64,000 nt of DNA from Bifidobacterium anseris (GTDB lineage: Bacteria > Actinomycetota > Actinomycetes > Actinomycetales > Bifidobacteriaceae), in NCBI RefSeq assembly GCF_002860345.1, contig NZ_NMYC01000001.1:620001-684000 (forward strand), in the 5' to 3' direction. The position numbers were made by a program, and so were the translations under genes. Numbering within the stretch: position 1 is the stretch's first letter; the number at the start of each line of letters is the position of its first letter. This document shows, in pieces, positions 57,079 through 64,000 of the stretch. Below the pieces are notes generated by a model. That model was not told where the DNA came from, ran no database searches, and saw nothing but the letters and a program-made list of their open reading frames with translations.

Positions 57079-57500
57079 GTTACAGGTCGTACGCTACGGG
57101 TGGCCGCTCTCACGGTAGTGATATTACGGGCAGTCGTGCTACGGGCGGCGCGATCGTCTCAGGCGCATGCATCGCCGACGTCGTTACGGGAAGCACGACC
57201 CGTCAACGGAATGCCGACGATGCCGCGCGGCATCACCTCCGTATCCACCCGCCTGAGACGGCGAACGTGTGCCGATGGACGTGCCACCCGTAACGATGAC
57301 TGCCCGTAAGTGCGCGCACATCCCGTAAGAAGATGTGCTACCCGTAAGCGGACATGCGTCCCGTAAGCAACGTGCCACCCGTAAGCGAACGCGACTGCCG
57401 TAGAACGACGTGCATCCCGTAAATGGAAGTGCTACCCGTAAGCGATTGCGCATCCCGTAAGCAGACACACATCCCGTAAGCGGACGTGCCACCCGTAACG
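57079..57500. repeat. TTACGGGCAGC repeat cluster I (argD/argF)
   Basis: Five plus copies (57079-57195: gttacaggtcg, gctacgggtggcc, attacgggcagtc, gctacgggcggcg, gttacgggaagcac) precede about twelve reverse copies (57281-57500: gccacccgtaacg, actgcccgtaagtg, acatcccgtaag, gctacccgtaagcgg). Several right-half units are 17-21 bp apart. It fills the gap between argD and argF, which are otherwise adjacent arginine genes on one strand. Confidence 0.9.
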
Positions 57501-57511
57501 GCGACAGGAAA

Positions 57512-58843
57512 TCAGTCGTTGGGCAGGTCTTCGGGCAGCTGGGCGAGGATCGCCACCGCGTCGTTCACATCCTGCTCGCTGACGACGAGCGGAGGTGCCA
57601 GACGGATGACGTCGGGCGCGCACGCGTTGACGATGAGCCCGTGCTCGAGCGCCCAGTCCACCGCGGCATGCGCGCACGGACGCTTCAGCACGATCGCGTT
57701 GAGCAGACCGCGGCCGCGCACCAGCTCGAACAACGGGTTGTCGGTGGCGCGCAGGTCGGTGCGCAGCTGCTCGCCGCGCACTTCGGCGCACTGCACGAGC
57801 CCCTCGTCCTCGATCACGCCGATCGTCGCGAGCGCGGCCGCCGCACCCAACGGGTTGCCGGCGAAGGTCGACCCGTGGGTGCCTGGGGAGAACAGCGAGG
57901 ACAGCTCCTCGCCGAAGCTGATCATGCCGCCCATCGGGAAGCCGCCGGCGACGCCCTTCGCGAAGGTGACGATGTTCGGCGTGACGCCGCCGAGGTCCTC
58001 GCGCTGGAACGCGAACCAGGATCCGGTGCGTCCGATGCCGGTCTGCACTTCGTCGATGATCATCAGCGCGCGCCTCTCGTCGCACAGCGCACGCACGCCG
58101 CGCACGTAATCGGCGTCAAGCGGCAGCACGCCGGCCTCGCCCTGCACGAGCTCCATGATGACGGCCGCCACCGGTCCCTTATCGGCGGCATCGAAGGCGG
58201 CGCGCATCGCATCGATGTCGTTGGCGTCGACGAATTCGACGTTCGGCACAAGCGGCTCGAAGGGCACGCGGATCGCGGGTTTCCAAGTCGCCGATAGCGC
58301 GCCCATCGTGCGCCCGTGGAAGCCGTGCGTCAGCGCGATGATGCGGTACGGCTTGTCCGTGCCGAGTTCGTCGCGCAACCGCGCCCCGTAGAGTTTCGCC
58401 ATCTTGAGCGCCGCCTCGTTCGCCTCCGCTCCCGAGTTGCCGAAGTAGACGTGCGATCCCTGCGGCGCGCCGGCGAGCGTGATGAGTTTTTCCGCGAGCT
58501 TAATCTGCGGACGCGTCGCAAAGTAGTTGCTCACGTGCGCGGCCTGCGCGGCCTGCGCGGCGACCGCCTCGATCCACTTGGGATGCGCATAGCCAATCGA
58601 ATTGACGGCGATGCCTGCGAGGAAATCGAGGTATTCGTTGCCATCGACGTCCCACACGCGTACGCCCTGCCCATGGTCGAGCACGCGCAGCGGCGTGCCG
58701 AAGACGTGCATGTGCACGTCGTTGTATTCGTCGAGCAGCCGCTTGTCCTCCGTGAGCGCACCGCGCGCCGCGTTATCGGTAGCAGTCACGTTCACGCTAC
58801 CGGTAGCGATCTGCGAATCGTTCGTGTCATGCTCGGTTGTCAT
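57512..58843 (-). CDS. argD: Acetylornithine aminotransferase
   Basis: ArgD makes N-acetylornithine with pyridoxal phosphate. The class III aminotransferase features are present: [63 protein letters not shown] and the PLP lysine in [16 protein letters not shown]. The 443-residue length includes an N-terminal extension of about 30 residues, part of which ([15 protein letters not shown]) is encoded by two adjacent palindromic repeat copies at 58773-58808. Its start overlaps the end of argB by 17 bp. Confidence 0.95.
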   Translation of the reverse strand: MTTEHDTNDSQIATGSVNVTATDNAARGALTEDKRLLDEYNDVHMHVFGTPLRVLDHGQGVRVWDVDGNEYLDFLAGIAVNSIGYAHPKWIEAVAAQAAQAAHVSNYFATRPQIKLAEKLITLAGAPQGSHVYFGNSGAEANEAALKMAKLYGARLRDELGTDKPYRIIALTHGFHGRTMGALSATWKPAIRVPFEPLVPNVEFVDANDIDAMRAAFDAADKGPVAAVIMELVQGEAGVLPLDADYVRGVRALCDERRALMIIDEVQTGIGRTGSWFAFQREDLGGVTPNIVTFAKGVAGGFPMGGMISFGEELSSLFSPGTHGSTFAGNPLGAAAALATIGVIEDEGLVQCAEVRGEQLRTDLRATDNPLFELVRGRGLLNAIVLKRPCAHAAVDWALEHGLIVNACAPDVIRLAPPLVVSEQDVNDAVAILAQLPEDLPND

Positions 58844-59789
58844 ATGCGTTCCTCATTTCCAGTCCTTCGCCGGGTTCGACCATCGTGCCGATTCCGGCGC
58901 TTGTGAATACCTCGTTGAGTATCGAGTGCGGCTTGCGGCCGTCAATGATGTGCGCCTGCTGCACGCCGCCGTCGATCGCGCGGATGCACGCCTCCATCTT
59001 CGGGCGCATGCCGCTTTCGAGCCGTGGCAGCATGTCGCGCAGATCCTCGACGCCGATGCGTCCGATAAGCGAATCACGGTTCGGCCAGTCGGCGTACAGA
59101 CCATCGACGTCGGTGAGGATGATGAGCTTGTGCGCGCCCAACGCGGTCGCGAGCGCGGCAGCGGCGGAGTCGGCGTTCACATTGAGCACCTCCGTCGCAT
59201 CCTCCTCGTTCGGGGCGACCGACGACACCACCGGTATGCGTCCCGAATGGATGAGGTCGATGACGGCGGACGCGTCGACGCCGATGACGTCGCCGACCAG
59301 GCCGATGTCGGTAGGCTTGCCATCGATGACCGGCATGCGCTGCGTCGCCGAGAAGAGCGCGCCGTCCTCGCCCGACAGTCCCACCGCGTACGGGCCGTGG
59401 GCGTTGATGAGGCCGACGAGTTCGCGCGATACCTTGCCTGTGAGCACCATGCGCACGACGTCCATCGCCTCGGGCGTCGTGACGCGCAGGCCGCCCTTGA
59501 ACTCCGAATGGATGCCGAGAGCCTTGAGCATCTGTGAAATCTGCGGGCCGCCGCCGTGCACGATTACGGGATGCAGACCCACCTGACGCAGGAACACCAT
59601 GTCGTCGGCGAAGCAGCTCTTGAGATGATCGTCGACCATCGCGTTGCCGCCGTATTTGATGACGACCGTCTTCCCGTAGAACTCCTCCAGCCACGGCAGC
59701 GCCTCGATGAGCACCTCCGCCTTCTGGTCCGGACGCAGATCCGTATGCACGTCCAGGTGGAAGCCCGGACCTTTCAGTTGTTTCGTCAT
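58827..59789 (-). CDS. argB: Acetylglutamate kinase
   Basis: ArgB phosphorylates N-acetylglutamate, often the arginine-sensitive step. The 320-residue protein has [13 protein letters not shown] (phosphate-binding lysine and glycines), [18 protein letters not shown], the substrate motif [34 protein letters not shown] and [29 protein letters not shown] near the end. It overlaps argD, so the two are translated together. Repeat cluster J separates it from argJ. Confidence 0.96.
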   Translation of the reverse strand: MTKQLKGPGFHLDVHTDLRPDQKAEVLIEALPWLEEFYGKTVVIKYGGNAMVDDHLKSCFADDMVFLRQVGLHPVIVHGGGPQISQMLKALGIHSEFKGGLRVTTPEAMDVVRMVLTGKVSRELVGLINAHGPYAVGLSGEDGALFSATQRMPVIDGKPTDIGLVGDVIGVDASAVIDLIHSGRIPVVSSVAPNEEDATEVLNVNADSAAAALATALGAHKLIILTDVDGLYADWPNRDSLIGRIGVEDLRDMLPRLESGMRPKMEACIRAIDGGVQQAHIIDGRKPHSILNEVFTSAGIGTMVEPGEGLEMRNAYDNRA

Positions 59790-59864
59790 GATTCCTTATC
59801 GTTCTCCTATTCTCGCGCCGTCGGCATCCGCGCGTCCGCGCTCCCAGCGCCACCCGTGTCACCC

Positions 59865-60186
59865 GCTTACGGGTAGCACGTCCTCTCTCTTACGGGTAGT
59901 CAGATTTTTTACGGGCAGTCCTTTCTCTTATCTCTTAGTGGTAGCGTCTCTTAGTGGTAACGCACGCTTTTTCCTCTTAGTGGTAGCGCACGCTCTTACG
60001 GGAGGCACACCGTTATTGGCAGCGGATTGGGCCACCCAACGACGAACGACCTTCCGCGGCCGATCGATATGACCTGCCACCCATAAGAGCGAACTGCCCG
60101 TAGGATCGACGCACTACCCGTAAGCGTGACGCGCCGCCGCAACAACCTGCCACCCGTAAGAGCGGCAACCGCCGCCCGTAGCAGCG
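59865..60186. repeat. TTACGGGCAGC repeat cluster J (argB/argJ)
   Basis: Plus copies at 59865-60010 (cttacgggtagcac, cttacgggtagtc, tttacgggcagtc, cttacgggaggcac) include a subfamily with sequence CTTAGTGGTAGCG, repeated three times at 59936-59982. Reverse copies follow at 60075-60186 (gccacccataag, actgcccgtagg, actacccgtaagcg, gccacccgtaag, gccgcccgtagc). Confidence 0.88.
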
Positions 60187-60209
60187 GGAGGCGTTGCCGC
60201 GCGCCGCGT

Positions 60210-61382
60210 TCAGCTTTCGTAGTCGGCGTTGATGTGCACGTATTCGTGAGTGAGGTCGTCGGTCCACACAGTGGCGGTGGCGTCGCCGACATTGAGTCCG
60301 ATGACGATGTCGACCTCGCGCGCCGTCATGTCGACTTCGCTGCGATCGCGCCCCGGCTTGCCGCCGTCGCACACCCGCACCCCGTTGACGTCGACGGTCA
60401 CCTGATCGGGGTCGTAGGGCGCGACGTCCACCGGCACGGTGCCCACCGAGCTGACGATGCGTCCCCAGTTCGGGTCGTTGCCGCTGATTGCGCATTTGAG
60501 CAGGTTCGACGCGGCCACTGCACGCGCGCAGGCGAGCGCGGCGTCCTCGTCGGTGGCGCCTTCGACGGTGATCTTGATGTCGTGGCTCGCGCCTTCGCCG
60601 TCGCCGATGATCTGGCGTGCGAGCGACGCGCAGCAGCCGGCGACGAGCGCATTGAACTCGTCCGCGTCCGGCGTGATGCCGGAGGCGCCCGATGCGAGCA
60701 ACAGCACGGTGTCGTTCGTGGACATGCAGCCGTCCACGTCGATGCGGTTGAACGACGTGTCGACGGCGGCGCCGAGTGCCGCCCGTAGCTGTTCGGGCGT
60801 GACGACGGCGTCGGTCGTGATGACGCACAGCATCGTCGCGAGCTGCGGCGCGATCATGCCTGATCCCTTGACCATGCCACCGATGCGGAATCCGTTCGAT
60901 CCCAGACGCGTCACGGTCTTCGGCTTTGTGTCCGTCGTCATGATCGCGTGCGATGCGTCGTCGCCCGCCTGGACGGTGTCGTCGAGGGCGTCGAACGCGG
61001 CCTCGACGCCGGCGAGCACCTTGCTTAGTGGCAGCAGTTCACCGATGAGACCGGTGGAGCATACGGCCACGTCCTCGACGTCACAGCCGAGCAGTTCGCC
61101 GGCCTTGCGCGCCGTCGCCGCCGCCTGCTCGTAGCCTTCGAGTCCGGTGCATGCGTTAGCGCCGCCGGAGTTGAGGACGACGGCGTCGAGTTGACCGTCC
61201 TTGACCGCTTCGCGCGACCACTGCACGGGCGCGGCGCAGAATCGATTCGTCGTGAACACGCCGGCGGCCGCCTTGAGCGGGCCGTTGTTCACGACGAGCG
61301 CGAGGTCCTTCTTTCCTTCCACCGACGAGATGCCTGCAACCACGCCGGCCGCCGTGAATCCTTGTGCAAACGTTACGCTCAT
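60210..61382 (-). CDS. argJ: Bifunctional ornithine acetyltransferase / N-acetylglutamate synthase
   Basis: ArgJ transfers acetyl from N-acetylornithine to glutamate, recycling the acetyl group. The 390-residue precursor cleaves itself before the Thr of the ATML motif, visible in KGSGMIAPQLATMLCVITTDAVV. FTTNRFCAAPVQWSREAV, NSGGANACTGLEGYE and FNRIDVDGCMSTNDTVLLLASG are further family segments. Its start overlaps the argC stop by ATGA. Confidence 0.96.
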   Translation of the reverse strand: MSVTFAQGFTAAGVVAGISSVEGKKDLALVVNNGPLKAAAGVFTTNRFCAAPVQWSREAVKDGQLDAVVLNSGGANACTGLEGYEQAAATARKAGELLGCDVEDVAVCSTGLIGELLPLSKVLAGVEAAFDALDDTVQAGDDASHAIMTTDTKPKTVTRLGSNGFRIGGMVKGSGMIAPQLATMLCVITTDAVVTPEQLRAALGAAVDTSFNRIDVDGCMSTNDTVLLLASGASGITPDADEFNALVAGCCASLARQIIGDGEGASHDIKITVEGATDEDAALACARAVAASNLLKCAISGNDPNWGRIVSSVGTVPVDVAPYDPDQVTVDVNGVRVCDGGKPGRDRSEVDMTAREVDIVIGLNVGDATATVWTDDLTHEYVHINADYES

Positions 61383-62599
61383 GGTGCCACTCCGATCTTG
61401 CTGAGTCCTGTTTCTTCGTTGAGTCCGAACGCGAGGTTGAGCGATTCGACCGCCTGCCCCGCCGTTCCGCGATTGAGGTTGTCGATCGCCGCGAATGCGT
61501 GCAGCGTTCGGCTTCGTCGGTCGACCGCCACCTGCACGTGCGCGGCGTTCGAGCCGAGGACGTTCTGCGTCGCCGGCATCACACCTTCGGGCAGCACGAA
61601 CACGAATGGCTGTCCTTCGTACGCCTTCGTCCATACGGCGCGGATGTCGTCGTCATCCATGTCGAGCGCCTTGTCGGTGAGTTTCGCGCTCACCGAAGCG
61701 AGGATGCCGCGCGACATCGGCACGAGCATCGGCGTGAACGCGAGCATGAACTCGTTCGCTGCTTCGGCGCCGAGGCCTGCCGCATGCGCGAAGTTCTGCA
61801 GGATTTCGGGGATGTGGCGGTGCGTGCCGCCGACCGAATACGGCGTCGCCGAATTGAGTGCCTCCGAGGCGAGCAGATTCGTGCGCTTGAGGCTTTTGCC
61901 GGCGCCCGAATAGCCGACGGCCAGGTCGGCGACGATCGTGTGCGGCACGATGAGATTCTCGGCGATCGCCGGCTGCATCGCGAGCGTCGTGGCCGTGACG
62001 TTGCAGCCGGGCCCCGCAATGCGCCGCGTCCCCCTTCTTACGGGCAGCGCGTCCTGCACGTCCTCCGCCTGCCGCATCTCGCTTACGGGCAGCACATCCT
62101 GCGCCCCTCCCGCGTCGTGCATCTCGCTTACGGGCAGCACGTCGTCCGCAGCGACGCCGCTGATGACGTCGCGCTGGCGCAGGTACCGCCCGTTGGCGTC
62201 CTTGCCCAGAATGAGCTCGGGCATTCCGTAGGTCCAGTGTTCGTAGAACGCGCCGCCGTAGTAATCGTCCCATGCCTGCTGCATCTCCAGACGATGGTCG
62301 GCGCCCAGATCGACGACGGTCGCCGACTCGTCGAGCTGCGCGGCGAGCGCACCCGATGCCCCGTGCGGCAACGCCAGAATGATGACGTCGTGTCCGTTGA
62401 GCGCCTCGGCCGTCGTATCGACGATGGTCAGGTCGGCCAGCTGAGGGATATGCGGCTGATAGGCGCCGAGCTTCTCACCGACCGACGAATGACCGGCGAC
62501 GGTCGTCACTTCGAAATTCGGATGGGTCGCGAGAATGCGCAGCGCCTCCCCACCCGCGTAACCGGTCGCACCCGCGACCGCGACGGTGTACTTCGTCAT
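61379..62599 (-). CDS. argC: N-acetyl-gamma-glutamyl-phosphate reductase with repeat-encoded insert
   Basis: ArgC reduces N-acetylglutamyl phosphate to the semialdehyde. Family features: VAVAGATGYAGGEALRIL (NADP-binding), VVDLGADHRL, the catalytic cysteine in GPGCNVTATTLA and GYSGAGKSLKRTNL. The cysteine is residue 199, about 40 positions later than the roughly 150-158 usual for ArgC. The extra residues (about 145-190, before TRRIAGPGC) read DVLPVSEM twice and DALPVR once with an exact 15-codon period. They are translated from three copies of the dispersed repeat. The frame is intact, and the total is 406 residues against about 345-360 expected. The start at 62599 has AAGGCAACGGGA upstream. 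Confidence 0.93.
   Translation of the reverse strand: MTKYTVAVAGATGYAGGEALRILATHPNFEVTTVAGHSSVGEKLGAYQPHIPQLADLTIVDTTAEALNGHDVIILALPHGASGALAAQLDESATVVDLGADHRLEMQQAWDDYYGGAFYEHWTYGMPELILGKDANGRYLRQRDVISGVAADDVLPVSEMHDAGGAQDVLPVSEMRQAEDVQDALPVRRGTRRIAGPGCNVTATTLAMQPAIAENLIVPHTIVADLAVGYSGAGKSLKRTNLLASEALNSATPYSVGGTHRHIPEILQNFAHAAGLGAEAANEFMLAFTPMLVPMSRGILASVSAKLTDKALDMDDDDIRAVWTKAYEGQPFVFVLPEGVMPATQNVLGSNAAHVQVAVDRRSRTLHAFAAIDNLNRGTAGQAVESLNLAFGLNEETGLSKIGVAP
62036..62145. repeat. In-frame TTACGGGCAGC repeats inside argC
   Basis: Three plus-orientation copies, CTTACGGGCAGCGCG, CTTACGGGCAGCACA and CTTACGGGCAGCACG, have TTACGGG starting at 62038, 62083 and 62128, exactly 45 bp apart. Spacers between copies 2 and 3 and between 1 and 2 are related (both contain GCATCTCG before the unit). 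The 45-bp spacing preserves the argC frame. Confidence 0.95.
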
Positions 62600-62693
62600 T
62601 CCCGTTGCCTTCCTTTCCGACCCCGTCGGGGCCGTGCCGTCAGTGTTCGCCGTTGGTCGCCAATCCTCCGCCGCGCGTCCACACATCCGCGAC

Positions 62694-62862
62694 CCTTACG
62701 GGTGGCATCCCATCGTCTCGGCATCCGGCGGCCAATTCCCTTACGGGTAGCATTCCGATTCCGCGAACCGCGACGCGCGCGTGCATATGCGCATGTGCAT
62801 CGGCGACTTCCGCGACGTGGCCGTGACACCCCGAACGGGCCGTCATGCCTTACCGGCTGCAG
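62694..62862. repeat. TTACGGGCAGC repeat cluster L, plus-orientation part
   Basis: Three plus copies lie in the presumed argC leader: cttacgggtggcatc (62694), cttacgggtagcatt (62740) and cttaccggctgcag (about 62849). They continue the plus-orientation series inside argC. Confidence 0.75.
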
Positions 62863-62933
62863 TCGACCCTTCCGCCGGCGCCATGCGCGCGAAGTACACA
62901 AAACAGCCTGATCCGAGGATTCCGCGTTCGCGC

Positions 62934-63330
62934 ACATGCCGCCGGTAACGGTCGACGACAGGAGCCGCCATCAGAGCATCCGATGCGACCAACTTTTTGG
63001 TTATACAGATGACGATACACTTTATGCAGTACATTGCATAATTATGCATTCATGATCGCGAGAAAGTGCCGCGCTCCCCTGTGCTTGCGCGTGCGTACGC
63101 CACCCATAAGCGCAGCCGATCGATGAAACGACGAAGAAGACGCCCAAACGACGAAGAAGACGCCCATCGCCTTGATACGACTACCCGTAAGCATGACCAT
63201 AGCGCACGTCTACTCAACACGACTACCCGTAAGCATGACGACACACATCGATTCATCACGACCACCCGTAAATACGACCACCCTAAACACGACCACCCAT
63301 AAAAACACGACCACCCATAATCACGACCGC
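62934..63330. repeat. TTACGGGCAGC repeat cluster L, reverse-orientation part
   Basis: Reverse copies occur at 62936 (gccgccggtaacg), 63100 (gccacccataagcg), and in a run from 63179 to 63320 (cgactacccgtaagcatgac twice, cgaccacccgtaaa, cgaccaccctaaa, cgaccacccataa three times). The last units are about 18-20 bp apart and drift stepwise in sequence. Confidence 0.8.
63024..63048 (-). promoter_or_regulatory. Candidate ArgR operator upstream of argC
   Basis: TGCATAATTATGCA at 63035-63048 is a perfect 14-bp palindrome that fits the ARG-box pattern TGnAT-N4-ATnCA exactly. Overlapping it is a second dyad, TATGCA-N6-TGCATA. Both lie about 430 bp upstream of the argC start, in an AT-rich zone with TGTATAAC-like -10 candidates nearby. 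The match to the argG site supports ArgR binding; the promoter itself is not certain. Confidence 0.55.
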
Positions 63331-63436
63331 ACATCCGCCAATCCGCGTGCCGACGCCGACGTTTCCGCGGCGCACGCCGCCGCGATCCACGAGATCACGC
63401 CGCCGCAATCCGCACTACCGCGCAGCCGCACTTCGA

Positions 63437-64000
63437 CTACGCCACGCAGTCCCAGCCGGGAAGGGGCGCGCGCAATGCCTGGTCGGCGATCGCCTCGAGC
63501 GGGATCACGTCGTCGGTCATATAGCGCACGCCGGTGCGCTCCTCGAGCGCGTATGCGACGCGTCTGGCCATCCATGCGCGTGCATCGGGCGTCGCCATGT
63601 CGACGCGCGTCACCTGCACGTACCGCCATCCGGAGCATTCGATCTTCGCGCGGCGTATGCGATCGCGCTCCAGCTGGTTGAGATGATGCGCGCCGTCGTA
63701 CTCGCAGATGACACCGGCCTCGACGAACACCAGGTCGCCGCGCACGACGGTGCCGTCGTCCAGCATGATCGACAGGTTGGCGACGGGCTCCGGCAGTCCA
63801 CGTTTCCTGAGTTCCAGCGACAGCCGCGCCTCCTGCGGCGACTCCATGTTCGCGCGCAGCAGAGCGATCGCGCGACGCGCCTTCTTCACGCCGCGCGGCG
63901 CACGTTTGCGACCGAGGGCGTGCAGCTTGCCGAGTCGTTCCATCCGCGTAACGAACACGTCAAAATCCTCGATTGTGACGCGCTTGTGCACGACGTTGCG
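63437..64000 (-). CDS. DUF559/Vsr-fold endonuclease-like protein (5' end beyond window)
   Basis: The frame runs to the window edge and stops at 63437, giving at least 184 residues. The C-terminal part has the DUF559 pattern: SPQEARLSLELRKRGLPEPVANLSI, VRGDLVFVEAGVICEYDGAHHLNQLERDRIRRAKIECSGWRYVQVTRVDM, with the acidic residues and the EYDG-H core of the PD-(D/E)xK fold. Actinobacterial members are usually about 300 residues with an N-terminal AbiEi-like part, so the start probably lies outside. The function of this family is not established. A GTG at 63991 is an internal codon that could serve as start only if the protein were short. Confidence 0.75.
   Translation of the reverse strand, partial: RNVVHKRVTIEDFDVFVTRMERLGKLHALGRKRAPRGVKKARRAIALLRANMESPQEARLSLELRKRGLPEPVANLSIMLDDGTVVRGDLVFVEAGVICEYDGAHHLNQLERDRIRRAKIECSGWRYVQVTRVDMATPDARAWMARRVAYALEERTGVRYMTDDVIPLEAIADQALRAPLPGWDCVA

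Larger units (their letters stand above)
62600..63436. other. argC upstream region with repeats and AT-rich operator zone
   Basis: This 837-bp gap between the DUF559 gene and argC holds repeat cluster L and, at 62989-63055, the most AT-rich segment of the window, including the candidate ArgR operators. A 20-bp direct repeat (AAACGACGAAGAAGACGCCC twice, 63126 and 63146) also lies here. A 68-codon frame at 62843-63049 starts inside the operator and is probably spurious. If the argC promoter is at the AT-rich zone, argC has a leader of about 400 bases. Confidence 0.5.

Noticed and set aside
62843-63049. A 68-codon gene upstream of argC
   Set aside because: Its start codon lies at the edge of the candidate operator, there is no good ribosome site, and the product resembles no family I know.

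Overview
The window is chromosomal DNA of a high-GC actinobacterium, almost certainly Bifidobacterium. A xylulose-5-phosphate/fructose-6-phosphate phosphoketolase gene (xfp) sits beside pta and ackA, which together form the energy-yielding arm of the bifid shunt. guaA is divergent to xfp, and an argC-J-B-D-F-R-G-H series and a tyrS ... tlyA-nadK-recN series have actinobacterial order. I cannot name the species. No phage, plasmid, insertion sequence, rRNA operon or CRISPR array was seen.

Layout. 0-2.2 kb: a truncated XRE-type membrane regulator, a decayed small P-loop kinase and an intact one. 2.3-10.2 kb: guaA (-), then xfp, pta and ackA (+), each with a strong terminator. 10.8-13.0 kb: aroA and a duplicated tRNA-Asn(GTT). 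13.1-20.4 kb (-): comEA, comEC, holA, tsaE, tsaB, rimI, tsaD, joining competence-type DNA uptake, clamp loading and tRNA t6A synthesis. 20.5-29.5 kb (-): leuS, an orphan amino-acid-binding lipoprotein, corA, two paralogous histidine phosphatases, a PNPOx-fold protein, two tRNA-Ala(GGC), a membrane protein and rsfS. 29.5-34.9 kb (-): glmU, tRNA-Gln(TTG), prs, nadD, a gene of unknown function and proA. 35.2-36.7 kb: thrC (+). 36.9-49.9 kb: a HAD phosphatase, recN, nadK, a potassium uptake pair trkH-trkA on the opposite strand, tlyA, a NagD-like HAD phosphatase, a protein joining an Arg/Asp/Gly-rich disordered region to a TPR-like domain, and tyrS. 50.5-51.1 kb: a small HD phosphohydrolase. 51.6-62.6 kb (-): the arginine genes with their repressor argR. 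63.4-64.0 kb: a DUF559 endonuclease-like gene cut by the window end.

The most unusual feature is a family of short degenerate repeats, consensus about CTTACGGGCAGCAC, with a self-complementary variant GCTACCGGTAGC. They fill most long intergenic spaces from 36.7 kb onward, plus one at 10.3 kb. Within each cluster the left part carries TTACGGGCAGC and the right part its reverse complement, so clusters have overall dyad symmetry and transcripts could fold into large hairpins. One cluster is a perfect 17-bp tandem array. Copies also lie inside genes with frame-preserving spacing: argC (45-bp period, just before the catalytic cysteine), recN (21-bp period, just before Walker B), and the N-terminal extensions of argD and a HAD phosphatase. 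I do not recognise this family. REP/BIME-like elements or expanded terminator hairpins are the two hypotheses I would test first.

Likely regulation seen in sequence: ARG-box-like operators (TGnAT-N4-ATnCA) upstream of argG and about 0.4 kb upstream of argC, consistent with argR lying in the cluster, and consensus -35/-10 promoters before guaA, both tRNA-Asn genes and the tRNA-Ala pair.
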